DNA from: Panorpa germanica
Lineage: Eukaryota; Arthropoda; Insecta; Mecoptera; Panorpidae
NCBI GenBank assembly: GCA_963678705.1
Contig: OY783219.1
Location: 9,610,001-9,674,000 of the forward strand
Length of the DNA stretch: 64,000 nt
Direction of reading: 5' to 3'
The translations under genes were made by a program, and so were the position numbers. Numbering within the stretch: the stretch's first letter is position 1; every line of letters begins with the position of its first letter. The notes under the pieces are model-generated. The model was given only the letters and a program-made list of their open reading frames with translations, did no database searches and had not been told where the DNA came from. This document shows, piece by piece, positions 12,299 through 24,852 of the stretch.

Positions 12299-12490
12299 AC
12301 CCCTGCAGCATATTGTACACAGACCTGTCATTATATTCAATACGATGATTTGGATTAAAGGTTCTGAAGGTGCTGATGATGTATTGTGGTTTCTAATATG
12401 ATGGGATGGGTTAGAATTTGCGGGTTCTTGGTGTTGCTGCTGATGATGGTCGATTGTATCGTGATGTTGGTTTCCCAAGTCTTATCCTAA
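12299..12490 (-). other. Candidate His/Gln-rich coding exon (unidentified)
   Basis: On the minus strand an open frame of about 60 codons ends at a TGA near 12296-12298. It encodes a His/Gln/Asn-rich stretch (HHQQQHQEPANSNPSHH) followed by SSAPSEPLIQIIVLNI and CTICCRG. A weak 3' splice-like site (TTTGGGTTAG) precedes it near 12490. His/Gln-rich tracts encoded by CAX repeats are common in insect regulatory proteins, but also arise from simple repeats. No ATG begins the frame; it opens at TTG. I do not recognise a family. Confidence 0.2.
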
Positions 12491-15400
12491 CCCAAATATT
12501 AACACAACCTTGATTTCGTGTTATGTTATATACACAGATTAATATAACATACACAACCTAATCCCTTTTATAAATATTTAATTAAAATTATAGGCAATTA
12601 TTTCAACACGCATATGAGACTTCGACACCATAAACTATTGCAAAAAAAATGAATTTGAAACTTGAATATTACTAAAAACTATTTAACACATAGAAGATAC
12701 CTACACTATTTATCAAAAACTAATTTAAAGAAAAAATTCAGTTTAAAAATTAATAAATAAATAAATGAAACTCAGATTTACCTTGTGACAAACTAGGAAG
12801 TGTCTACCTTGCCCCACAAGACAATTTCTATATGACAATTAGAAAAGAATCTTGGAATTAGGTTACAAGCTAGAAAGCAAGACAATTTTCTACTTGAGGA
12901 CAAATTTGCATTTTTAACATACGAATCCAACAGCGACCTATGTTGAAGCGGATATGTAATATACCAATGGTAATTTTCTTATAAGAAACTTAGAATCAAT
13001 AATTAAGGATATGACAAATATTGTGCTGTAAAGAAAATTACAGCAAGCGGTATTCGTTTTCTTATAAAATACGAATATGTTGAAAGTGAGTCTCTTTTTA
13101 ATCGTTTTCTACTTTCCTCACATAACCTAGTGACTAGAACATCGCGACTTGACAATGTCGAAACAAAACGAGCACTGCACATCAACTATTTTTTTTCATT
13201 GTATACATCTTATAAACGTGTTAGTTTACATAAAAGGCTCTATACTAAAAACTAATATACTTTAAATAAAGTGTGTAACATGCTTTGCCCTCTCAACTTA
13301 ACCGTTATTACTGTATATAAAATATATTCAATGAAATTTTTAATGATTTTCGAAATCACATATATCACATAACACATCATTAAAATATATGTATTGTTTG
13401 TAAAATAATAACTATATATTTCACAAAAATTAATTATATGTAAAAAGGTACCTACGATGTATTCTGTAATTATCGCCGCGGAATAAAAATATTTAATTTT
13501 TAATTGCATAGTATTATATAAAATGTGTATTATACTATTGTTATTGAAAATCTATTATGAAGACAACAGGAATGAAGGATAAGAGGTCATTACAATTATA
13601 ATTAGTACACATATTTGTACTATAGGTACCAGCTAATTAATATAGTTTTTAATTTAAAGTTAAAATAATCAATTACGTCATATATACGTTGTAATGATTC
13701 GGAAAAAAACTAATACATATATACAGCATTTAAATAACATTTACTTCTAAATGTATATGACATATGAAATTACTATATTTCGTAATAACCTAAAAATATT
13801 AGAACAAAAGAACTCGTTCAAGTGCATTTTCTGAAGTAAAAATATTTCTAATTTACTAGTAACAAATCTTCATTTTAAAGTCACTTTTAATTAGCACGTT
13901 CACTAAATTTATATTCACAAAAGTACTAGTATAGTATTTCATTATTCATTACCAAAAAATTGCTTATAAATGTTTTAAATATACTCGGACTTGTACCAGA
14001 CCGTAATTGTTTGCATTATATAAATTTGCATATAAAGTTTTCTGGATAACTAAGTAAGTACAAGCATCCAAGACAAGTCAACAAATATTAGAAAAATCAG
14101 CAAATTATCTAATCCTAGACTGGTATCTACAAAAGTTATTCAATCCACAGCGTCAGATGTTAAATACTCAAATATCTGTCACTTGTTGAATATTACAAAG
14201 TAACAAAATAATACGACAAGAAGAGGACAAATTCCATATAATAAAAGCAATTAAATATATGATAACAATTTAACACTACCGGCCGGTACTCATTAACATC
14301 ATTTATATAAACAAATAAAACAAAACAGGCCAGAAATTCTACTGGCCAAGACTATTACGGTGTAAGACACAGGTGGTTTTAAGCAAATGTCACTTTTGTG
14401 TTCTACAGAAATGATTATGTTGGTCAGAAGATGTGATAAACAATTATATAAATGAATGTACAATTGTATAATATTTATATATTGCGTGTTTTCATATAGA
14501 ATTAATATATATTGATTTACAAATGAATAATGAAATGTACTTGATAGTACAACACTCAAGAAATGAGGTTAGAAACGATCAAATTTGTATTGTCAAATCA
14601 AAGCGTAATACACTTGTAATCACGAAATAAAATTAATAAACTTATACAACACATTATCACTACTACGCTAATTACAATTATTAATTAAGTCAAATGTTTG
14701 TATTATATTTATTATATTAAAAACTTCGCACAAAAAATTCCCCGTATAAACTATAATAAAAATGGCGGTGCACTGAATGACATTCAGTGTTGTCGCTGCT
14801 AGAAAATTGAATAGTGTTACCTCTAGAAAAAAGTTAATTAATGTTTATTAATAAATTATTCGATCTTCTATAGATTTAATTAAAAAGTAAATTAAGTTTT
14901 AAAACTTAATAAACATAATTAAATAAAGTAATTATACTATAATTAAATATAAAAATAAATGGAGTTATAATGTTTTTTTTTTATTTAATTAAAAATATTA
15001 TAGAAATATAAAAAGCTTTAATTATTATTATATGGTTTTAGCATGCTAGGGGTTTTGCACACAACTTTTCCAACATATCACATTTCTAAACCCGATAAAC
15101 TTTAAGACATATGTCTAGGAACGCGGAAGTAAATCTCATGTTAGACAGGTGTAAAGATGGATTCATGCTTGTGATAGCGTAAATTATCGATCTAAGCTTG
15201 TGGAGTATGTTAATATATTATACAACTTTGGTATAAAGTAAAGTACGCAGTAAAAATATGAAAATATAAAACTTTTGATAAATTTCACGCCTGATAGGAT
15301 ACAACCATATTAACAAAATATTGATAAAATTTATTAAAGATAGAATATATAAGATTTATTAAAAGTTTATATAAATAATATTATGATTTACATATTTATA

Positions 15401-16555
15401 GTTGATATTATCATAAATAACATCTAGTAATTGCACTTTCTAGTAAAGATATATATAATCATTAGAACTGTTCAAGCTGCTGTATCATCCGGTTCGATTT
15501 TTGAACCAGTAATATATTTTCAGATCGTTTTTGTTACTTTGTTTATTACTTTGTTATTATTATACATCCGTATCGTTTTCATACTGTCTATAATATCGTA
15601 AAAACAAGGAAGTTGTCGTTTTGTACGAAGTTGCACCAATCCCAAAAAGTTGGGAAACATACGACTGCGTTTAGAACGTAAGGCGGTGTTTTGATATACA
15701 TATGCATAAACCATATAAAAAATACGGTCGAATTAAATACAGACTTCATTGATACAGTAATGTAATGATAAACATTAAAGTAGAAATTTCCTCTCAAGAT
15801 AGATTATGCTATTGTGATTACAAAATCGGAGGTCACAGCCACTGCTCCTGTGAGAGCACCCTAAAACCAACCAATACTCTTTTATTCACTGCAGATCTTT
15901 CTTATTTTAATAAATATAACAATCTAAATAATACAGCTTATATACAAAGAAAAAAATCTAAAATTTGACGCCTGCTATTATACCACCATAATAACAGTAT
16001 ATTGATAACATTGTGACATTAAGTGGATTGGTTATTAGCTAATTACTTTTACCTTAGCTGAGACACTAGTGACAATTCACAAGTAAATATATTTAACAAT
16101 TAGTTCTAGTAATTTATAATTTATATTTATTAGATAAGAGTTGCGTTAAACTAATTATAAACGTATCTTTAATACAAGTATAACTTAGATCCCATGTGAA
16201 TATAAATTAGTAAACTAGATAAGTGTAAGTGAATTAGCTGTCAAATGCTAAGTTAATTTATCCGTAATACGTAAATTATAAACTTGAGAAGGCTTCACGA
16301 ACTTCTACTTACACGAAATATTGTTAAATAATTAATACAGGAACGAAGGTAACATTTGTAGAAAACGAAATACAGTATGACAGAATATGTAGAGCTCTAC
16401 TAGAATTGAGTTTGATTTAAACGTATGTTTTGGGCCTGATAGATACTCCAATATATTGGGTTGGTAACAGGCTTGGCCAACATGCTTGATCGTTTATAGG
16501 TGCGATGAACATAAATGGTGGTCAGCGTGTTCGATTACTTGTGCTGTTTGTCAAT
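12491..16555. other. Long AT-rich non-coding stretch
   Basis: No gene, transposon with both ends, or repeat pair was recognised in about 4 kb. Open frames such as 13252-13509 and 14299-14559 (both -) are Tyr/Ile-rich and look fortuitous. A perfect palindrome CACTGAATG-A-CATTCAGTG lies at 14769-14787. Confidence 0.5.
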
Positions 16556-17173
16556 GGGCTTGTTTCCTCATTTTTTAGTGGTCGATTTTTCAATTGTTGA
16601 TTGAAATTGATATTAATAAATGTGTATTGACGTGTCTATTTTACTAAATATCTAAATGTTGACGGAGATATAGCAATTAAAAGTTTGAATTGTAGTTTTA
16701 GCATTTTAACAAATTTTAGCAAATGCATTTTAACGTCAGTTATTTGTTGAGTAGGTCAGTGCTGTGGTAATGTTTTGTAGCAGAAGGTAGTCAAATAATC
16801 AAGTCAAGTCAAAGAATAATAAGTTTTTATTTTATTTAACCCTGCCAAGGCAAACATAATATTGAAATTTGATTGTTCCTTGAAATAGCTGTAAATAATA
16901 TTTGATATTTTGATATATAAATACATATAGCAAAGATTTATAATCTGTAAGGTTGGTAACCTTACACAAGGATTGTGATGTCACATGCACTTGGAATGTG
17001 TACAACGTTGAATCCCTTTAATATTTAAAGAGACAACATGACTTTTTTAATTGTTAATATCTCTTAACATATAAGGAGTTATTAAAAAATAATTGAACAT
17101 TTGAGGTTCTAGTAACTCACTTTATCAATATATAGTACACTTTTGTAGAAATTAAGACATAGGACACAAGCCT
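16556..17173 (+). mobile_element. Non-autonomous inverted-repeat element, GGGCTTGT family (copy 1)
   Basis: A long direct match to 19430-20038 defines this element (about 600 bp, estimated high identity by eye). The left edge GGGCTTGTTTCCT and the right edge AGGACACAAGCC form a short imperfect inverted repeat. The interior includes TTTTTAGTGGTCGATTTTTC, TTGACGGAGATATA and a small palindrome AAGGTTGGTAACCTT near 16951. It is non-coding. Superfamily unassigned; no clear target duplication was found. Confidence 0.75.
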
Positions 17174-17491
17174 ATTTATAGGGGTGGTAAATTTAAAAAA
17201 AGTACTGTCTTCTTTAGGTTGTTTTTTGCAGAAATTACCGTTTTTGCCTTTTTAAGGATAACTAACCTAACCTGTTACTTTTCTTTTCATCAATGAAAAG
17301 GGATTTTTTTTAATTCGTAGTATGTAGAGGACAAAGGTCCTCCAAAATATCGTAGATCCGTTACTGTAGCAAATTTAATAGCAATGTCATTTGGTGACAG
17401 TAAGAACTTTTAAAGCAAATTTATATCTGTATAAGGAACAGACATCGTTTTTCATTAACAATCAAATTGACATATTGACAGAAAACGACCT
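17174..17491. other. AT-rich non-coding DNA
   Basis: No feature supported. An open frame beginning at 17391 runs into the partial repeat that follows and is probably chance. Confidence 0.4.
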
Positions 17492-17616
17492 GAAACCAGG
17501 TACATGGACCGTTAACGTAAATGATGAAAACGTCGTGAAATTTGGAGGGTCGATAAAAATAAGTGAAACACATGCTGTATCAAAATTTTAGAGACCTAGG
17601 GATCATAGTTTTCTAT
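17492..17616 (+). mobile_element. Partial TTAA-family element (left end, decayed)
   Basis: GTTAACGTAAATGATGAAAA and AAATTTGGAGGGTCGATAAA, followed by CATGCTGTATCAAAATTTTA, match the left end of the element at 4729-5489. The terminus is decayed (CCAGGTACATGGACC in place of GGAGGTACAGGACG). The match stops just before the next element at 17629. It lies within an open frame of 66 codons (17391-17591), which is a property of the repeat, not evidence of a gene. Confidence 0.7.
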
Positions 17617-17628
17617 TATCTATATTAT

Positions 17629-18323
17629 CGCGGCGGAAATATTACTTACACGCGTTTGACGTATGACTTAAAGAGAGAATCGTTACGTCCTCGAACCCGA
17701 ATTCTATTCGACTCGCATGTAAATCGCGCCATGTAAACACGGGATAGGGTTTGACTTCAAAAGAAACGCTTGTCCTAACCAGAGTTTTCCATTTTATAAT
17801 CATACTTTTTGTGTTTGTAAATTTATTTTCTTCATTACCAACAAGCCAATTATAGCATATATTAACCAGATTCATGCGGTACCAACATAAAGGTAAAATA
17901 TTATACCACGACCACGAGCACGAGCATGAGCACGACGTATATAAAAGAACAGACAGCCTATCAGGTTACGTATGGGTTCAAAGTTTCCATGGTGCCTGTG
18001 CGTTATCCATCAGAAAAACACACGACTGCCTGTATAAATTAATATACGAGTATAGTCTACTAGAACCATGGTAAACATCAAAGAAAAGGGTTTCATACGA
18101 CATTAGATATGTGGGCAGGTTAAAGAGTGAAACAAGGGGGTTCAAAGAAGAGAAGGAGGGTTTGAAAAGTGAAGTGGTTATAATAAAATGATTCCAGGAT
18201 TTTCCGTAACTGGAAACGCTATTTTTAACATATTGTTTATTAATATTATAACCCACATGAAAAATATTTTGTCAAATATACATTTTTAGATATCAGTATC
18301 GTAAAATAAATATTTCCGCCGCG
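17629..18323. mobile_element. Inverted-repeat element with CGCGGCGGAAATATT termini
   Basis: CGCGGCGGAAATATT at 17629-17643 is exactly inverted at 18309-18323 (AATATTTCCGCCGCG), a perfect 15-bp terminal repeat. The 695-bp interior is richer in GC than its surroundings and holds a short CACGAG-type hexanucleotide run at 17905-17935 (His-Asp/Glu repeats in one frame). Open frames on both strands (17642-17875 -, 17874-18074 +, 17978-18256 -) are short and unrecognised. It abuts the partial TTAA element on its left. Superfamily unassigned. Confidence 0.75.
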
Positions 18324-19429
18324 AAAAAAAAATATTTTCAATTTTAATTCTCCCGCCTTCCGCCTTTAATAATTAATAAAGGGCCTCTCATAAACGGTGA
18401 CTATGAATAGAAAAACAATAGTGATACAATACTGATATATATGCGTTGTTTACGTGATATTTATGTAAAACTAATACTTGAATATAACATTTTTGGTATA
18501 ACCTAACACGTTTGATACATATTTGAAGTAGTCTACATAACTTGGCGAACCCAATACATTATTTTTAAACATTTTAGCATAACATTTCTACTTTATGCTT
18601 CGACGAATTTTCGTTTTCCTTTTTTCTCGTATTTTGCTTCGTTCAGTACTACGTGTGATTCAATGAATCCACCTTAGTCAACTACCATTTCTTTTTATAC
18701 ACCAGGGATAGCAAACTTTTTTATGTGTACTTGCCAAAATTTTACCAATAATATTTATAAAACTGTGAAATTCAACTGTATCTAACTACCACATTTGAGA
18801 GTAAATAATTCTCTTTACCGACAAACTGTTATGATGGTAGCAACATTTTCATAGCCCGCGTGCAATAAGTTTACCATCCTTGTATTGCACGGTAACGTAA
18901 CGGTAGAAGCACACACTTTTTAGTTGACAGTATCATTCCTGAAATACTTCTCAACCCTAACTCCTGCGCTTTGTGGAATCTTCAAGAAAAATAAACCACA
19001 AAATATGAAATTAAGATATTTTTTAGTGTCAAAATTCACTCAAGCGTTACGTTATAAAATAAATGTTCTGTATTTTATTTAATATAAGAAAGTTTTGAAA
19101 AAAGCTGGTGAAGTCATGTTTGAAAAAACATATTTTTCATACATATATTTTGTAAACACTCTGTTTATTTTTTATATTAAGGAAAATATTTTGAATTTCG
19201 ATGTTTAGTTAATGTAAAAGGATAACAAAGTTTAAAGTTCATAGCATAGAACATAGATCAAGAGCGGCAGAGTGATCGAAACTGTAAAGAAGCCTAAAAC
19301 TTATATGGTTAGTAAATAAGCCTATCCAAACGCATTAGAATAAACATATTTTAAAGTTAGAATCCTTAAACTTGTATTTAAATATATGTTAATATTTAAT
19401 TTCTAGATTAAATTTTAAATTTATTTTCT
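18324..19429. other. AT-rich non-coding DNA
   Basis: No gene recognised. CAGGGATAGCAAACTTTTTT at 18704 resembles a hAT left terminus but no right partner was found. A short hairpin (CGTGCAATA ... TATTGCACG) spans about 18859-18891. Confidence 0.45.
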
Positions 19430-20038
19430 CCTCATTTTTTAGTGGTCGATTTTTCAATTGTTTATTGAAATTGATGTTAATAAATGTGTATTGGCGTGTC
19501 TATTTTATTAAATATCTAAATATTGACGGAGATATACCAATTAAAAGTTCGAATTGTAGTTTAAGCGCTAGAAATAATCGGCCGTATTTATATGACGTGA
19601 AATGCATTTTAACGTCAGTTATTTGTTGAGTAGGTCAGTTAATATTCTGTAGCTGTTGGTAGTCAAATAATCAAATCAAGTCAAAGAATAATAGGTCTTT
19701 ATTTTATTTAACCCTGCTAAGACAGACATAATATTGTAATTTCATTGTTCCTTGAAATAGCTGTAAATAATATTTGATATTTTGATATATAAATACATAT
19801 AGCAGAGATTTATAAGGTTGGTAACCTTACACAAGGATTGTGATGTCACATGCACTTGGAATGTGTACAACGTTGAATCCCTTTAATAATTAAAGAGACA
19901 AAATGACTTTTTTAATTGTTAATATCTCTTAACATATAAGGAGTTATTAAAAAATAATTGAACATTTAAGGTTCTAGTAACCCACTTTATAAATATGTAG
20001 TATACTTTTATAGAAATTAAGACATAGGACACAAGCCC
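19430..20038 (+). mobile_element. Non-autonomous inverted-repeat element, GGGCTTGT family (copy 2)
   Basis: Same orientation as 16556-17173 and colinear with it, from TCCTCATTTTTTAGTGGTCG to GGACACAAGCCC. The left terminus is degraded (TTATTTTCTCCTC in place of GGGCTTGTTTCCTC). It carries a variant block near 19562-19605 (CGCTAGAAATAATCGGCCG) where copy 1 has TTAGCATTTTAACAAATTTTA. Non-coding. Confidence 0.75.
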
Positions 20039-22078
20039 ATTGCGGATATACCACGGTGAATTTAAAGTTGAGGTAATGAGTCCACAACCCTATTAAAAAA
20101 AATACACGTTACAAAGAGTCCTAAAACGTTTGTCCGATCCAGTATATGGCACATAGTATGGCATAAATTCACCATAACATAAGAATACACATGTAAAATA
20201 AAGTAGACATATATATTGTGCAAATGTGATAGTAAGTAAGTAAATTAAGATAAAACAAATTGTAACTGGAAATAATCCCGTAAATACATTTCAATACGTA
20301 TTTAAAAAGTAGAGCATTATTTCCTGTTCGATTTGTCGTGAAATTTTCTTGAATAAATCATCAAATAACTTTAAAATCGTAAAGAGTAAAGAAGAAATAT
20401 AAAATGTGAATATTAACCTTCTTAAACTTTCTTCGCAATTGTTTCTACCAATGCAAAATGCATTACTTCCGTTAAAATGTTCGTTCTATCTTTTTATTTT
20501 ATTGAAAATAACACTTTGCAGTTTCCACTGCACTTTTCACGTGACTAGATTCTATAAACTGACTTGTGTAACTTTGTTAACAATTGAATAAAACAGTTGT
20601 AACAACCGTTACATACTGACTATTGACAATACGGTTGCGATAAAAAGAAAACAATGCTGCCACCTTGAATCAAGACAGTGTAAAACTTTCATAAACGACT
20701 ATATAAAGAATAAGTATCAGATAAAATAATGTTGAGTTATGATATAAAATGAGTGAAGACGTACCAGAACCAAAATAAATTCCAAAGTTTATCCAAAAAT
20801 TTCAAATTAAATATCGGATTTCTATGTGTCATCAGGAAAAATTGCCATTTTTTAAATTATCTATTTAGACCAATTTTGTAGCTTCTTTTTGTATAAATTC
20901 TCTTGAATAGATGTCTAGTCCATGGAATATAAGATGTTTAAAATCATTAGGAGAGCCGTAAAAAATTGTGTACTTCAAAAAATAGTTTACCAAAAATTTT
21001 AGGCTCATCTTTGATCTTCTGTGATAAAACAAATGCAGTATATTTTTCACCGCTTGATGTTTTCAAGTCAAGAGTTATTTAAAGGTCTGGATACCACACA
21101 TATTCTAGATTAATATACTGGTTCCACCGAATGCAATGCAAGTTTCATAATTTTTAAGTTGCCACAAGCTAATTCCAAGGTTCCTTTTCTACGGATTAGA
21201 GAATATTTACTTTACCTGAGAGAAATGTTTTGCCTAAACTACAACATCTTCACATAAGGCTATACAGTTTTTCCTACCGGTTTTTACAGAATACCTTCTA
21301 AAAGTTTGAAATTCGTTTACATTTAAGGTTTAGCTAAAAAGAGTCACTCGATATAATTGTAGATGACACAAATTATTACTAGACAGAATTAAAACTGAGT
21401 TTAAGAACCCAAAACTTTAAGGATCTCCCTTATAGACACTTTATCATGAAGTAGTAAAATATTTGAAGAGAAATTTAATAGTTCGCAAAGTAAGTTAACA
21501 ATATAGTTAATTTAACGGTCGTTTCTACTTATTTTACGCTTTGTGGATAAAGATGTTCATTATGTATATGTTATATAACGATTACTACATCACATAATGT
21601 CATATTCCGGAATATATTATATAAAATACACACTCATGCACATATACAATTAAGGGTATAAAGTTGTATGCAGATTATAAGTGGAATTTATATTTCACTG
21701 GCATGTAGTCGTGCTTGCCATACCGATACTTCAATTCCTATATAACGAGAATACCGGAATGGTATACCGTATACCGTGTACCGATACCGGTACTGGTATA
21801 CCACTTAACTTCGATCCATCACTCTTACAAAGAAGTGCATGATTTACAAAAAATGCAGAAAAACTGCTGCAAGTATTTTACACCTCCTCACTACCCCCGT
21901 CTTGTCTGGAGATAACACTTTACCTATATCGCATGGTTCAATGCACGCATTAAGTGATCAAGATATCACTTGACATGAAACTTAATTTTGATATCAATAA
22001 CGGGTGGTTAGAAAATCATTTTACAATTTTACTTTTCATTTAAAAAAGTTGCTATGGTGTATAACTTTTTGCACAAGT

Positions 22079-22080
<2 letters not shown>
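20039..22080. other. AT-rich DNA with TACCG-rich patch
   Basis: No gene recognised. A patch at 21718-21802 repeats ATACCG/TACCGTATACCG motifs. Short open frames (20406-20591, 20865-21050) have no recognisable domain. Confidence 0.45.

Positions 22081-22137
<57 letters not shown>
22081..22137. repeat. (TA)n microsatellite
   Basis: Uninterrupted TA dinucleotide run of about 57 bp. It produces spurious Tyr-Ile open frames on both strands. Confidence 0.97.
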
Positions 22138-22141
<4 letters not shown>

Positions 22142-22911
22142 CATCTTTTCTTGCATTTTCACATAACAATGACTTTTGAAATATACTTATTTCTCAATTT
22201 TCTTTTCTGTCGGACATTGCGATATGTTTTTCCCGTGTGAAATAATATGTAATGCATTTTTAGAACTAGAATATATAACACACATGGGCGTCCCTAGAAA
22301 GTTTAACAGGCGTAAGCCAAACTTCAAATTCTGTTGCATCTAATAAATATTTCTCAAACTTTAATTTTTTATAGTGTCAAATAGAAAATCCGGAAAAAGG
22401 TGGGAGGGCTGCACACGTGACTCGTTTGCCCCTAAATACTGACACCAATGATTGCACGTATTACATGTCATATCCAATAGGTGGTGCAGTGTTCCGATTC
22501 AAACAAATGAGAACTGCAATTCTGCACCAGTGATATTTATACGCTATGTATATGTTCTATATATTTGTATATGTTTAGTTATTTGTTATGTGACATACTG
22601 CTATGAACTTTATCTCCATTCACATGTGAAATAAATAAGATATACATGTTAAAAAGCGTATCAAGATACCTGCAGTATCAGATGTTCAACTTGCTTCAGA
22701 TACAATCATACATACGTTTATTGTATGTGTAAACATTAAAAATCTGAACGACTGATTTGGAAATATAGGCTTACGAAAGATGGGCTCTTAGAAGAACTGA
22801 TAATATGAGAAAACCAATGTGTCAGATTTTTGTTTCCACTTACATCTTAGAAATCGTGTCAGTTCTCTTGGAAGTCTGTTGCAGTTTACATGTTGAACTG
22901 TCAAACTAATG
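22138..22911. other. AT-rich non-coding DNA
   Basis: No feature recognised. Confidence 0.45.
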
Positions 22912-23285
22912 CCGGTTTCACACCAGTGAGATAAAACACGAACAAAAACTTGTTTTTCTGAACAAGAGACAGTTCTTATAACATTTTTGTTTTTAAAAAC
23001 TGTTTTAGTAAAAGGAAAACACGTTTGTTGTTGTTTTTAGGTCTGATTGGTTTAAACGCGCAGTTTTGTTTTTTGTGAACATTTGCGCTTGTCAGTTGTT
23101 GTTTATCAAGTTTGTAATTTTTATGGGACACACAGAAAAACACTAAAAACAAAACCAGTCTGTGTTCAGTGTGAACAGTCTGTTTTCTAAATACAAAACG
23201 GTTTTAAAATAAAACAAATCATGATTTTGTTTTGTTTTTTGACAACAAAACTATTTTCAAAACTGTCACTCTGGTGTGAAACCGG
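22912..23285. mobile_element. MITE with CCGGTTTCACACCAG termini (copy 1)
   Basis: CCGGTTTCACACCAG (22912-22926) is exactly inverted at 23271-23285, a perfect 15-bp terminal repeat around a 374-bp non-coding element. The interior is rich in GTTTTT/AAAAAC blocks such as AACAAAAACTTGTTTTTCTG. A second, rearranged copy lies at 62354-62736. No convincing target duplication was found, so the superfamily is unassigned. Confidence 0.85.
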
Positions 23286-24611
23286 TATAAAGCTGCTGCA
23301 ATGAGACAGTCTGCATAATGCATAATACAGACTTTTAAAAATGTTAACTTTTGGGTATTGAAATTTTTTTGAAGAAGGTTGGGCCTTACATGGGCTGTAA
23401 CTCCAAGATGTTGATATATCAATCATATAGGTCAATATTGAAATCCTTGATAATCAAGTAAGGAGACCGTGTTCTTGAAATCTACCTTTGAAAAATAATG
23501 AATGTAATCAGGTTATGGGCCCAGTATTCAAGTTAGTATACAAATAAATAATCAGTTTTTTATGTTTAAAATCGAGTAAAAGTTCTAATTTTGTCTGATG
23601 GTATCTAGCCTGCTTCTTACATGATACATCAAAGTAATTATTATTGACCCTACTAATCCTACGCTTATTTTACCAAACTGTCGATTCCTTTAAATTTTAA
23701 AGAGATACAAAAGATTGATATTATCTCTTTTTCAGTACATAGGTGTATTTTTACTAAATCTACCAATTCGAAATAAGTTTAATGGAAATTCTTTGATATT
23801 TCTTCAATCATCTTTTCAAATAAATTACCGTATAAAGGATAAATTTTCTTAAAACTGTAGGTTTTTCACATTTTATACCAATATTTAACACCAGTTGTTC
23901 TTAACATTTTCTACAAGTCCAGGACAATTTATAAAAAGCAAGGTTTAGCAGATATTTTTACAAGTGCGAAAGGAGTCCTCTTCATGGTACATCAATAAGA
24001 TAACTAAACAAGCAATATCTTAAAGTCTTATAAATTAAAAAAGTTACTTTAATAGACGCTTAATTCCAATTTTCTCCAGTACAAATTATACAATTGTAAA
24101 TTGAAAGTTAATTAATTTCATCAGATGAAGTACAAAGAGGACGACACATTATAAATATATGAAGCAGCAGTGTAGCTCACATATAGTAGAACGTCGACGG
24201 TGATAAACCTCAGCATCGAAAGTAATCTGACTTCAGCAATTTCACCAAATAGTTATTTGTATAACTCTTAAGTGATAATCGTTTCTTCTCCTTCCAAATT
24301 AAATTTTATCCATTGACTAGTGTTTCGTTCTGAGTCTAGATATATGAGTCTGCGTTGATTATAATTAAAATAATTAGAATTTCTGATAAAACGCACTTGT
24401 TGTAATGTGTATCCGTGACAATAAGAAAAAGTATGTCAAAATTTAAGTATTGTGACATCACTCTAATTTTTCAAATTCATATTTGAAATGTTATTACTCT
24501 GCTTTTTCAATTGCTGCCCCAGACGACGGTCACCCGTCGCTCAGTTGTACGTCCGAAATAGATAAAAATATTGGAAAAAATCCGTAATATGATCCAAACT
24601 GACATTTGTAC
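23286..24611. other. AT-rich non-coding DNA
   Basis: No gene or repeat recognised. Confidence 0.45.
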
Positions 24612-24852
24612 ATCAAGCCTCGTATTCCTGAGTTTTGCGAGCAATGGTCGTGATCGAACAGATCTGATTTATATGACTGAAACATTTTACGAATCATTTT
24701 TAAAAGAGTATTGCTGAACTATAATAATAATTAACAATAAAATTCAGGAAAACAACAGGAATAATCTTTTAAAAGTGATTCGTAAAATGTGTAACTTCAT
24801 ATCTGTTAGATTGCGCCTTTTGCTCGCAAAACTCAGAAATACCTACTTGAAA
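24612..24852. mobile_element. Fold-back element with ~100-bp arms
   Basis: The left arm (about 24612-24715) and right arm (about 24752-24852) are inverted copies of each other. Shared blocks include CTGAGTTTTGCGAGCAA (24630-24646), inverted at the far end, and CATTTTACGAATCA with a following TTTTAAAAGA near the loop. The arms diverge moderately in the middle. The loop of about 40 bp is AT-rich. It is most likely a fold-back MITE; no target duplication was identified. Confidence 0.75.

Noticed and set aside
14769-14800. Perfect palindrome CACTGAATGACATTCAGTG followed by a hAT-like CAGTGTTG
   Set aside because: Too short to support an element, and no partner end was seen.
18704-18723. Solitary hAT-like terminus CAGGGATAGCAAACTTTTTT
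   Set aside because: No inverted partner or target duplication found within several kb.
22004-22240. Frames encoding Ile-Tyr repeats (also at 55072-55544 and 58602-58834)
   Set aside because: Produced by (TA)n microsatellites.
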